A stretch of 64,000 bases of DNA, taken from positions 6,000,573 to 6,064,572 of the forward strand of contig JAEMBT020000004.1 in the NCBI GenBank assembly GCA_018873245.2. Reading direction: 5' to 3'. The notes below the pieces were generated by a model. The model worked only from the letters and a program-made list of their open reading frames with translations. It ran no database searches and was not told the origin of the DNA. The translations under genes and the position numbers were made by a program. The DNA is from Archegozetes longisetosus. Its lineage: Eukaryota > Arthropoda > Arachnida > Sarcoptiformes > Trhypochthoniidae. Below, piece after piece: positions 24,752 through 36,674 of the stretch. Each line of letters opens with the position of its first letter. Position 1 is the stretch's first letter.

Positions 24752-27245
24752 ACTATTCAATGTCAAACAATCGCGAGCAAGTTTAGGTTCAGACATTTCA
24801 CTCTAAAACCATAATGCGCAACTATCAGTATAAATCATTTGTCACTTAGATTGTTTTAATTGATTTGATGCTGATCAACAGGAATCGTTCACATTCAAAA
24901 TTAAACTACATGCTACCAGTTGTGTTACTTCGGATCAGTTCATTTTTGTTTGAAAATTGTGTTCTAAGGACCCATAATCAATTTGAAAAAACTTGAGAAA
25001 AAAATTCAAATCATTAGAAGTAGTGATAAAGAAACTAGATTTTACTCAAGATACTAGTGTTGCACATAGGTTGTACTCTAAATTTTTCAGAGTTTGTCTT
25101 CTTATTAAAACAAATCCAAGGATAAGTACATATAAAAGCAAATCTCGAAGAGAGCACTTATTACTCAAAACTGATCTGGTATTTGAAAAAATATGGGAAA
25201 GAGTTTATGATCAGAAGAGTGTCTTACATTTTCGGATATATAAAAAGATAACGAAACACTATTGATCAACAAAAGAATGTAATGCACACACAAATGCACC
25301 ATTTGTTTTGGGGGATTTTCATGGCTTTCCGGATAAGTCAAAGAAAATGATTCATGTTCATGAAGTACTACTTAGTACGTTCTACAATCAACATTGGATT
25401 TCTATGCTATTGCCACAGCTCTGCAACCCATACCAACCCTTAATACTATCTACTCTGTTTAAACTTTTGCAAAACTTCAACCTCTCACTCTACTAATTTC
25501 TACCCCATTCTATCAAAAGGTATTTAATACAGCTAGGATTCAAATGCTCAAAACTGATTTATGATCATTTTTAGGCTCGTGTCATTTGTCGTTCTCATTG
25601 GCTTGAAGTGACGTAAATTTGCAATTATAACAAAACTTTACAAATACATTATCAAATCGAAAAGTTGTGTAACTTTTTACTTGAAATGTATACTTGACTG
25701 TGTATACTCTAATTAGTCGACTGTATAGACTAAACGCGTCGTGCAGGTAAACAGTTAGAACATGATTCACACATATTCCTATCCCTATCAATCATATGAA
25801 ACATATCGTAAGTTACATATTAAGTCATTTTCTCATTAAGCTTTTTTCTTATTTATAAAAGAACGATCTAATAAGAAAACGACTTAATACTCAACTTACG
25901 ATTGTGTTATAACTAAGTCGAGTTCTCAATAAAAAATGTTTGGTATACAAAAAGTATTTCTTTAAAATATACTTTTGGATTTGATATTATACTATTCATT
26001 ATTTGGGAATGGGCTCAATAGAAGAAGCATAGAATTCCAATGCTTAGCAATCACGAGCAAATCCGCGGGATCGAACAAGATAGTTATTCGCTCCTCAATG
26101 ATTAATGATAAGATTGATTCTATAATATAATGGTTTACAGTATCGCAAAGTGTAGCAAAATGTGTAGGTGTCACTTGTGTGATACTTATTGTCAGCCACC
26201 AGTTCTCTCTATTATGATTTAAGTTTTGACTGACTGACTAACCTAACCTAAGTTGGTGCTTCACATTTATTCGAGTAATATTGCAACAAAAATATTCTAC
26301 TTCTCCTCTTTATACCATTGAATCGATCTTTTGTCATGCATAAGACTTTTAAACTAAAGTCAAAAGTATTGCAATTCTTGAAATACCCCAACAAAAACTG
26401 GTTAGCTTTGCATTTAAGACCAAAAACAATAAAATTGAATACATGAATGAATAAAATGCCAGTTATTGGAGTAAAAGTGAAAAGAATTTTGCGCAAGCAT
26501 TCAGTTTTCTCATCATTTATTTAATTTATTTTTTATTTACCCTATTATTTAAAGATATGCTAAAAACGGCATTATTTCCGTCATTTGATTGTGCGATGAA
26601 TAAAATATTGAAAATTTGCGAAAACTTATGCAAATGAAGACCGCATCGTACGTAAAGTCTTAATTTATAGCAATCCAAAGACTTCATAAATGTTTTATTA
26701 TTCAAAATTCTCAATAGATTCGAAAGTTGAGCTCTTAAAAGCTTTTTAACTTTTCGTCCTTACTATCACTTAAGTTACGCTTCACTTCAAAGGTTTCACT
26801 GATTGACTCATTCCAATAAAAATCACTTATAGTAGAGCCTAAGTAAAAAAGTTCGCAAACTTACTTAAATATGTGATGAAATGACCTGAATGGCACCGAA
26901 AACTAAATTTTCTATAGTTTCTTTTCTATGCCTATAACTTTGCTCATATTCATAAAATCAATAGCTATAAAGTGCTAAATTTTGCACTGTTTTCAATATA
27001 TAGAATCAACACTTTTAAACCCAATCCTTCGCACTATTTCTATGATTTAATAATACATTTAGAAAATATGTCAGAATGCAAATGTTGCAATTATTGCGTA
27101 AGTTTCCAATTCATTGATCATAACGTAAACGATCATAACGTAAAACACGAGCTCATAACAAAAGTTTGAACTTTTTGAGAATTTGAACTTTCCAAAAGTT
27201 AGGTTTCTTTTATATGCTTTATTTGGTAAATGATTTTTTTATAAA
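24752..27245. other. Intergenic region, nothing recognised
   Basis: About 2.5 kb of AT-rich sequence before the hemopexin-like gene. An open frame of 90 codons at 24993-25265 is Lys/Ile-rich, has no splice-site or homology support and was not called. The promoter of the downstream gene presumably lies at the right end. Confidence 0.5.
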
Positions 27246-30161
27246 ATGGACGTCAAAATTCATAATTACAGATATTTGTTAATTAATTTATTAATTTTGT
27301 TATCTATCAATTTTATTAATTGTAATGTAAGTAATTATTGATTCTATTTATTCAGTTTCAGTTAATTGAATAAATGCAACCAATTCTGTTTAGATTGAAT
27401 CCGAGAGACAAGTCTCGTGTCCCACTAATTCAGTAGACGCTATCACCAAACTTTCATACGAAAGTCTTCTAATTTTCAAAGGAGACCAGGTCTGGAATTT
27501 AAGAAATGGAGTAATCGAAAGGCCTCAACTGATAGCTAATCACTGGTCGGGGATGTATAGAGAGTTTCAGAAAGATTTCGATAATATAATATATGATGAA
27601 ATTGAAAAAATTTCTCTTATTTTTAAGGTAATCTTTCATAATTATTAAAGAAAGCAAATCTGAAATTTTGTCACATTTCAGGGAAACTATTTCTGGATTA
27701 CCTCTCATTCAAACTTGCGGCCCGTCGAAATTTTACCACCAACTGAAGTAACGCACTATTTTCAGAACCTTGAAGGACTCGATGCTAAATTAGACTCTTC
27801 TTTACTAATTATTGACAAAAACAATGAATGCTGGAATCAGTATGGTTGTCTTACTCTTTATTTATTTACAGGTCTGTCACTTTGCAAAGTGTCTAATTTG
27901 AAACAATTACTAAACTTGTACACCTTTTTCTCTAACCTCAATCATGTCTATTTGTTAAACTTAAATTTTCAAAGTTGTCAGGCTTTAATAATGAAATCAA
28001 TTATTTTTCATTTAGTTTAAATTATCGATAAATCAATTTTGATGAATGATTCATGTTTTTAATGTTTCAATCGAGCAGGTCATCACTTGTGGTCTTATAA
28101 TTGGTTTCACTTTTGGCACATTGAAGTCAGAAATGGTTTTCCAATCGATGTTAACTCAATCCATTCTAATTTTCCCAAGAACTTAAACGCGGCATTTTCT
28201 GACAGGGATTATGTTTATTTAATCCGAACAGACATTTATTACAAAATTCCTATAATGCGGTTCCCGGTAAGCAAAAAAATTTTAAATGTTAAGTTTTTAC
28301 ATTTTCAATATTCTTGATTTCTAAGTTTCATGTAATAAATGAAGACTTGAAGCCTTTACCACTGTTCCGTGATATCATTCGATGTGACTTGAAGGTACCA
28401 AATATGATTAAGAGAAACGAAATGGATCCTGAATTCTTCGGACTTCCCAGTTCTGTAATATTAAAATATTCTGATGAAAATATCTCAGCAAACGACTCGA
28501 CTCTAAATTATAACAGTTCTCATGTTAACCAAACTTTAAAACAAAACTCGACTGACTATACTTCTAGTCTCAAAGTAAGAAAACCTGAAGACGACTCAAC
28601 TCTACATTATGACACTCCAAGCGTTGATATAACTCCAAAGGAAGAAATGACTAATTATTCTAATACTCATAATGACGATCACACTTTAAAACAAGACTTC
28701 ATTGAATACACTTCTGATCTGAAAGTAAACAAAGCGCCTGAAAGCGATTCAATTGAATATCATAACACTTCAAATATTGATAAAAACCTAAAAGAAGAAT
28801 CGACCGAAAATTCTAACAATCAAATTGGTAAACAAACTCCAGAGCAGGACTTGACTGAACATTCCACTGAATTGAATAAAGATAAAGCTTCTGAAAACTA
28901 TTCAACTGAATATCATTATAACACTTCAAATATTGATAAAACTCCAGAAGAAGAATCGACCGAGTATTCTAATCAAATTGTTAATCAAACTTCAGAGCAG
29001 GACTTGATCGAACGTTCCTCTGACCGGAACGAAGAAAAAGCTCCTGAAAACTATTCAACTAAATATTATTTTGACACTTCAAGTATTGATATAGCTCCGA
29101 AAGTGGGAATGGCTAATTTTGATATTCAGAATGATGATCAAAATTCAGAGCAACACTTTACCGAACATTCTTCCTATCTGAATGAAGTAAAAACAACTGA
29201 AAACAATTCAGCTGAATATCGTTATAGTACTTCAAGTATTGATATAACTCCGAAAGAAGAAGTGGCTAATCATTCTAATGATCAAAATAATGAGCGAATT
29301 TCAGAGCAAATCTTTACTGAACATGCTTCTGATCTGAAAGGAGAACCAACTCCCAAAAACGACTCAAATGAATACTATAACACTTCAAGTATCGATAAAG
29401 CTCTGAGAGAAGAAATGGTCGAACATTCTGACAGTCAAATTGCTAATCAAACTCCAGAACAAGACTCGACTGACTACTCTAGTCTTGAAGTAACAAAAAC
29501 ACCTGAAGACGATTCAACAGATTATGACACTTCAAGTATTGATATAGCTCCGAAAGTGGGAATAGCTAATTTTGATATTCAGAATGATGATCAAAATTCA
29601 GAGCAACACTTTACTGAACATACTTCTGATCTGAATGAAGAAAAAACAACTGAAAACGATTCAACCAAATATCACTATAACACTTCAAATATCGATAAAA
29701 CCCTAAAAGGAAAAGCGGCCGAATATTCTGACAGTCAAGTTGTTAATCAAACTCCAGAACAAGACTCGACTGAACATTCCTCTGATCTAATTGAAGAAAA
29801 AACACCTGAAAGACATTCGCCCGAATACAACACTCTAAGTATTGACAAAACTCCAAAAGAAGAGCCGACCGAATATTTCGATAATCAAATTGTTGATCAG
29901 ATTCCAGAAGAAGACTCAAATGGATATGGCGTGAGTTCATCTACTGATAAAAAGATTGAAAAGGAAGAATCAGCCCAAAGGATAAAGAATATCGAAATTT
30001 TGAGACGTGAACCGCTATACTTGAAGTCTTTTTTGATGATTTGCTTTATAAGTATTTCTGTTGCTCTTTCAACGACTATAATTATATATTATTATCACAT
30101 GAGAAGTAGATCTCGAAATTATTCAGTTTTGAAATCAGAATTGGCCAATTTGGCAAACTGA
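27246..30161 (+). CDS. Hemopexin-like, repeat-stalk type I membrane protein
   Basis: Five exons splice in phase: 27246-27326, 27394-27627, 27682-27871, 28079-28266 and 28326-30161 (TGA), giving 842 residues. Exon 1 is almost exactly a signal peptide (hydrophobic LLINLLILLSINFI). Residues 36-251 read as a four-bladed hemopexin domain. It starts at a Cys before the first blade (SCPTNSVDAIT), has blade motifs IFKGDQVWN, IFKGNYFWI and GHHLWS, and ends at Cys251 (IIRCDL), matching the first-to-last-blade disulfide of matrix metalloproteinases. From residue about 301 to 775 there are about ten acidic 51-residue repeats with many N-X-S/T sequons. A helix near residues 799-822 (ICFISISVALSTTIIIYYY) and a 19-residue basic tail follow. 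No protease domain is present. The architecture suggests a glycosylated cell-surface adhesion or ligand-binding protein; function is unknown. The fold call is by motif only. Confidence 0.78.
28533..29960 (+). repeat. About ten 153-bp coding tandem repeats
   Basis: Within the last exon of the hemopexin-like gene, units of about 51 codons repeat. Each has the pattern T-P-E-Q-D-S-T-E-H-S-S, then D-L-N-E-E-K-T-P-E-N-D-S-T-E-Y, then N-T-S-S-I-D-K-T-P-K-E-E. Unit length varies by one to three codons. Two blocks 453 bp apart (near 29073 and 29526) are almost identical at DNA level, pointing to recent duplication of a three-unit block. Confidence 0.9.
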
Positions 30162-30283
30162 TTCAAACCATCTCGAAGAAGAAGAGCAACAAAATAGACT
30201 CAAAGATTGAAATCAATTTAATGCATCAGAAAAATAGTGATTAATCCGATTAGATGATTTACAGTATAAGTAAATGATAATCA

Positions 30284-30289
30284 AATAAA
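30284..30289 (+). terminator. Likely polyadenylation signal of the hemopexin-like gene
   Basis: AATAAA about 120 nt after the stop codon, in an AT-rich tail. Confidence 0.55.
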
Positions 30290-30958
30290 AATACATTATT
30301 ACGTATTGACTTTAAAATTGATGTTATAATTAATAGAAAATTGCAATACATTTCAAAGTTTAGCCTATGATAAAAAATATCGATATATAATGTTTAAGTT
30401 TATAAATTATAAGATTTTGTTATAACTTGTTTTGAAAACTCCGAATAAATGCTGTAAAAGCTAAGGAAAGAATTAAGAGTAAACCATTTGATTTATTAGA
30501 CAACATGGCATAAGGCAAAAACGGACAGTTCAATTCAATTGGATTGAGTTGATATTCGATGAGATGATTGTGAAAATCTCCCTAATCAGTAATTACTCAT
30601 GTATTCATATAATGGTTTACAAATGCATATTATAAGGGCATATAAAAGATTGAATTGCTTAGTGTTTGAAAAGTGGTTTCTTGTATACTTAAGTAAATTC
30701 AAACATATTTTCATGAAAAACAATTAGCTTATCATGAAGCCATAAAAACTTCACTTCTAGTGGTGAGGCTTTACAACAATCTGTGATATCTCTGATGAAG
30801 CTCTCAAACAATCATGAAATATATAAACAATATCACAGAAATTCTTTCGTCTCAAAGAGTGGTTGGGCCTCGAAAACCAAAAGAAATGATTTATCATTGA
30901 TTGTCAACCAATTGATTAAATTGTTTAAAATCCTTCCGATGTTATTCAACAATAGATT
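30290..30958. other. Convergent 3' flanks, no gene seen
   Basis: The hemopexin-like gene (+) and NAPE-PLD (-) end towards each other. An AATAAA on the minus strand (TTTATT near 30492) could serve NAPE-PLD. The 84-codon plus-strand frame at 30783-31037 is mostly the antisense of the NAPE-PLD last exon and its flank. Confidence 0.5.
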
Positions 30959-33900
30959 TTACTTGATTTTTGCGCGACGAGTAGTTCCTGTTCTCTCGAC
31001 TTTACCACTATTGGTGACAAGTCTGGTCTCTCCGTGAAGAAATGTCGCGAAGCAACTGGAATCCAACTGAGCGTTTTCTAGTGCTTCTCTTAGTCTGAGT
31101 GGTGGGTCGAGATAGTACTGAAATACGATCAATAAAATCAGATCAAATGTGATTCCAAACTCATTAAGATGTTCACCTCATTCGCGAGCGCAAAAGTGCC
31201 CCAATGGATGGCCAAAGAGAATCGACTTTCAATATCCATGTGTATTTTGACTGATTCTGACGGCTCCACGTGTTGATACTTCATGAACCATCGCGGCTCA
31301 TAAGCACCGATCGGAATCGCAGCCACACTAAACGGACCATAAATTCTGCCAATTTGCTTGAAGACATCACAATATCCGGTGTCACCTGCGAAAAAGAAAC
31401 GATGCTTTGGCCCAACTATAGTCCAACTGCCCCACAAGACTTTGTTGTCATCAGTGATTGTTCTTTTACTCCAATGTTGTGCAGGAGTGAAAACAAAAGA
31501 CACTTAATAGGAACAAGAAGGAATGAATTTAGAAAGAACTCCTTAAAAAGTAAGTTATTATCTCAATGATAGAAGTGCTGAAATCTCATGAGTGCCGTAC
31601 CATCACTTTTGTCGGGCACACAATTTTCTTCCCACCAGTCTAGTTCAATCACATTCTCGCATCCGACCTGATGCATCCATTCAGCTATTAATTAATCAAT
31701 TTCTAATTAGTTAGGATTAAAACTTAAATGAAAGTTAGAAGGACTGAAAGCTCACCTAATCCAAGTGGTACAAACCATCTCAAATCAGCTCCAAAACGAG
31801 CGTTTAGCATAACAACACTGTTTAGATCGAGATGATCGTAGTGAGAGTGAGATATTACAACTGCATCCAAATTTCTCGGCAAATCATGAATCTTATCATT
31901 GACGAACATGATGAAAGACATGAATATAACAAGCCTTAAACAGACTTTCACATGTAGTTTAGTGGTTTTGAAAATCAACAACAATCAAGCTATATTTTTC
32001 TGAGATTTTTACATTGTCTTTTAAAAACCACTTAAGTGCATGTGAAAATTAGAGGTTTTAATTGAAGTAAATTCGAGCTTACAGTACACGGCGCTTCTCG
32101 ATATCGTTTGGGACCAACCACTTGACTAGGAGAGGCGCGATCACTAAATATTGGATCAGTTAGTACAGATATATCATCAAATTGTGCCAAAACAGTCGAA
32201 TGACCCAACCAAGTGATTCTCACACCATCAAAAGGAGCCGTATCTTTAAAATTAGGTTTGACTATAGGCAGCGCTAAATCCAAGTCCTAATCAAGTAATC
32301 AAATTTTAATCAATTTCGACTTTAATTGGTATTATCGTGCGAGGCAACGCTCATGCAGTTTGATTTAATTTTAGCTAAACTTTAATGTGAGCGAAATTTT
32401 CAACAGTATAGCTAAAGCCCTTTCAGATCAGTTCATCCTGATTTATGTGAAGTTCGATAATGTTTCGATGATTCTATTTAATCAATGTTTTCACAAAGAA
32501 TCAAACTAAAATTTTTGTCAAATGTTATAAATTAATGAGAACTGATATTCTTGTTGATTTGCTGAAAATTGTGCGCTCTTCAATCGAAACTTACATGAAC
32601 TATAGTCAAACTTGTCAAACTTGCACATACAGTTAAATAGTCTTTAAAAACCAAGTCTAATCCACAGAAAATGAAGGTGATTTTATTGTTTCTGAAGCAT
32701 TTAACTGTGTTCAAGTTGGACAGATTTAGCTGTAGTCAATTGGAAGAAAGTCTGACCTGTTTTGTAGGGATATTGCTTTTATCTCTCGCCAAACCAAATT
32801 TAAGTATATTAGTAAAAGTCGGCGGTCTCCAAGTTGGCCATGGGTTTTGATACTTTCCATTAATACATAAAGATCTTTGAACATCGAATCGTTGAACAAC
32901 AGAATCTCTTTTAACAATAGGACTCAGTTCGCCATCGCTTGGCAAAGAGCCCCTATCGCTGGCAGTGAGTGACGACACTTCACTTGCAGATCGCGGGCCA
33001 CCCATCCATTGACTGCTATTGTAAGCACTACTTGTGTCGAAATCATAGTCTACTGATCTGACGGGAACGTCTGCGCGCTCGCTGTCATACGTGTATTTAT
33101 CCTGTTATATGTCATTCTTATTAATAGCAATCTTTTCATTAAAAAATACACACTATCCTAAACTTTGCGAGTTTTCAACACAAACAATCGTTAAAAGTGA
33201 AATTGTCTTTCTACGCTCAAACTGTCCAAATTGTCACTATTATGGCACTTGTTTCAGCTTCGATCAAATTATAGTTTGATTCAACATCTGATTATATTTT
33301 CTAAAATTAGATCAAATATTTTCTAGCAGTTCAGTCAAACTCTTTATCGTTATTTGACAATTTGGATGCCACCATAAATGTTATTTTACTACTAATTTAT
33401 AGGCAATGTGCCAAAGTTACATTATTTTAATCAACTCATATTTATAAATAACTATTAAATCAATTAGTCTTTAGGATACTTTTTTATTAAAAATCTTGGA
33501 ATTAGGATAAACTAAATTAGAGATTGTCAACTCTATCTATGTTTGAAAATTTTTAAATTTCAAGCTAAACTTTGAGCACAATTTATCCGTTAGGAAGGAT
33601 TGTATATATTTTTGATTCAATGTTTTGTGCTTTGTTTAATTTTGAAGGAAACAATTTTGAAGAATTTTGACGTTTTGTGCCCCCAAACAGAGCAAACAAG
33701 ACTAGAATAAAACATTGTCGAGACAGAGACAGAAACGAATTCAAGTTTTATAGTAAATACAGATTCGTAAGAATTATTTTGTTGTTTGAAAGATATTCTA
33801 GACACTTTTAAAGCTACTAAAATTTAGTGAAAACGTTTAGTGAGAAGTGAACTTTTTAAAAATAAAAGTGAGATTTTTATGTGTAACACTGGAACACTCT

Positions 33901-34814
33901 TCTACTTTACTTAACATTGAAAAATCAACTTAAAAGTAGATTAGGCTAAAAATTATAGGTCAATGTTTTAAATTGCATAACCGCATTACCGAAACAATAA
34001 TTTAAGAATTCAGAGACAATCAGATACGGCTAGAAAAGTGCCAATACAGCTGAATATTCGCGAATTTCATGCACAGATTAAATCCAATTTAAACAGAAAA
34101 TTCAAATCTCTCATAAACTACTTTGGATAATCAATCTTGCTCATGTTTAACATTGATCTATTAAAATACTTTCCATACATTTGATGGCATCAGATTTTGG
34201 AAATTAGTAAAAATTATGTCATCAAAACTAAGACAAAGAATTTTTTTTCTCTTCTATCAATAGATCAGTGCTTCAAATTGAGACTTAAGTCTTTCTAACA
34301 TTAAACTGAAATTCTATACTATGATGAAGATCTATTAAAAAACGTTTTAATTAGGATTCATATTATGTGACTTGAAAATAATGAGAACCAAGTCCTTAAT
34401 CATTAAAATCAAGCAATCAATCTATTTATAGAGAATAAGATTTAGTCCAAGAATAGTATTAAAAGAGCGCGCATTATCTCATTGAGAAACTTCTGACTTA
34501 AGAAGACTGTAAAAATGTATACTTAACTTAACTTAATTGAAAATAAATACCTTTCCAGAAGAACATATAATAGCGCTTCGATTCATAAGTCGTCGTTCGC
34601 TATTACTCGAAACCGAATCGGTATCTGATATTTCACCGGTAGTTAGTGCACAAACTGAGCCATTAGTCATGTTTTGAGATGAGTTCTGCTCCAGAGTTTT
34701 CTGTGACAGCTCTGAACTTGTGTTGTCCTTAGTCTTAGTCCTATTTCGTTTCATATTCAGAGCAAATGCGCTCTTCAGTGATAGAGCAAAACGATTGCCA
34801 ACTCCTATACTCAT
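30959..34814 (-). CDS. NAPEPLD: N-acyl-phosphatidylethanolamine phospholipase D
   Basis: Minus-strand exons in order: 34814-34551, 33101-32757, 32286-32083, 31891-31756, 31684-31601, 31502-31177 and 31117-30959, all phase-consistent, giving 505 residues. The enzyme releases N-acylethanolamines (such as anandamide) from NAPE at membranes, using a metallo-beta-lactamase fold with two zincs. Visible are the metal motif [10 protein letters not shown] (H286, H288, D290, H291), H354 in TPAQHW, D385 in FAGDTGY and H444 in IHWGTFA. Their spacings of 68, 31 and 59 match what I recall for the human enzyme. Also conserved are [21 protein letters not shown] and [15 protein letters not shown]. The first 150 or so residues are Ser/Asn-rich and longer than in mammals (human about 393 residues in total). 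The start ATG at 34814 is the first in frame that I see; an additional upstream exon is possible. Confidence 0.92.
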
Positions 34815-36674
34815 CAGTGCACAAACATCTTGAGTCCAAGTTGTTGTACGCTTTCAATTAATCATCAAACACATTATTTTTTAACTTTATCCCAATTTCA
34901 CACTAATTTTATGTGAAATCAATTTGTTATGAATTTATGTCACTAATACAATTGAAGAAACGGATCAAATGAAAAGAGCCTAATCATTCAAAGCATAAAC
35001 ATGTTTTGAGTGAAACTTGAAATTTAATTTGATAACAAGCAAACTTATTCTAAATCGAAAACATTAGAACTTGACAGAAGTAGTAATGTTTTCTGAAAAG
35101 ATAATGGTTCTAAAATTGAGTGTTCATTTTATTCTTATAAAAGTTATTTAAAGCATATTCAGACGCATATAAACTGGGGAACAGTAGGCATTGTATAGAA
35201 ACAGAGCACAAAATTCAATATTCAACTAAATATTCTTCAGAATAAAATGGCAAAACTGCTTTATCTTTAATTATGTTTCATTTATCTCTTGGTTAGCTTT
35301 AATTAAGAATATTGATTGACTAAATAAAGACGTATAAAACACGAATATATGATAGAATACCAAATATGAGACAGTTATAATCATAAATCTTACCATTCGT
35401 ATTCACATACATCTCTTCAACTCATATAAGACTACTGAAGACTTTTAAAGGTTAATTAAAGAACCATTTAAAGTGACTCAAAGAGAAAGATGGGAAGGCT
35501 TGACGATTTGAAACAACACTGAGCCAAACAAATTTCTAATAATTACTCAAAACTGTATTGAACACAATATAAAATTGGTCAGAATAAAGTTCTCGATACA
35601 AGACAGTAACAGAAATTATTAAAACAAACTTATTATTAAATAAGTTTATCATTAAAGGTGCGCCAATGATAAGTGGATCAAAGCCTTACCAAACTGTTTA
35701 AAATGGAAGTTAACAAATGATGGACTCGTTTCATCGTAGAGAAGAGAGAAGAGCAAAGCAATCCTAAAGTGTTATAATGGAAACGTTTATGTTGTCCTTG
35801 GCATCACTTTGGGATAGGTTTGCATTTCAGATCAGTTTGGGATGAGTTCAGGATTAGCTCCATATTCACTCCGCTTGTAGTTTGTGCAAAAGTTATGCAA
35901 AGGCTAAGCGTCAATTCAATATAATCCTATGACTAATTTAGAGCCTAATCATCACGTGATCCCAAAGTTGACCTCATTTTAGACTAATCTTAAATATATT
36001 TCTCAAACTGACTTAACTCTAACTAGTGCTCTAATCGAATCACTAACTCTTCTATTACTCAGTGAACTCACTTAAAATAATTCGATTTAAAGTATTTATT
36101 GAACTAAAAGAGAAATCACATAAATAGCGGTTACATTGATAACGGTTGTAGAAATTAATATAAGAGTGAAATGCAAGTGAGTGCTTTAGCGCCACTCTCA
36201 AAACATTTTGCGTTTACATTAAGATAAGCATTACTACAAGTTCTTTTATACTATTCTAGCATTTTCATCAATCATTCTAAGTAAAAACATATATTTTATT
36301 CGTTAATCCTCATCATATCAGTATATTTTGATAGTTCAATCTAAACTATTTTTATTTAACTCAAAAATCATAACTGAATCTCAACAAGTTGGAAACTTGT
36401 CATTCATTTAGTTATAGAGAAAGTTAATACAAATCTATCGATCCGATTAATTGTGAACCTTTTATTCAGACTTGTTATCATAGTACATATGAATAGTTTA
36501 AATGATTTAAATATATCTTCCAAGTCTTAAACTTTACGACTTATCAAATCTAAAGACTGAAAACTTAAAGAATTTCAATTGAATATCATTTGTTTGGGTC
36601 TTTCAGTAATTATGACTAGAATAAAATAAAGTGTCTTTGAGGGAAGTCAGAAATAGCGACGAAAGTGGATAAAA
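34815..36674. other. Divergent intergenic region
   Basis: NAPE-PLD (-) and UQCRC1 (+) are head to head across about 1.9 kb of AT-rich sequence. It should contain both promoters, but I see no clear core promoter motif and no coding sequence. Confidence 0.5.

Noticed and set aside
24993-25265. 90-codon open frame on the plus strand
   Set aside because: Lys/Ile-rich composition expected from AT-rich DNA, no splice context and no recognisable family.
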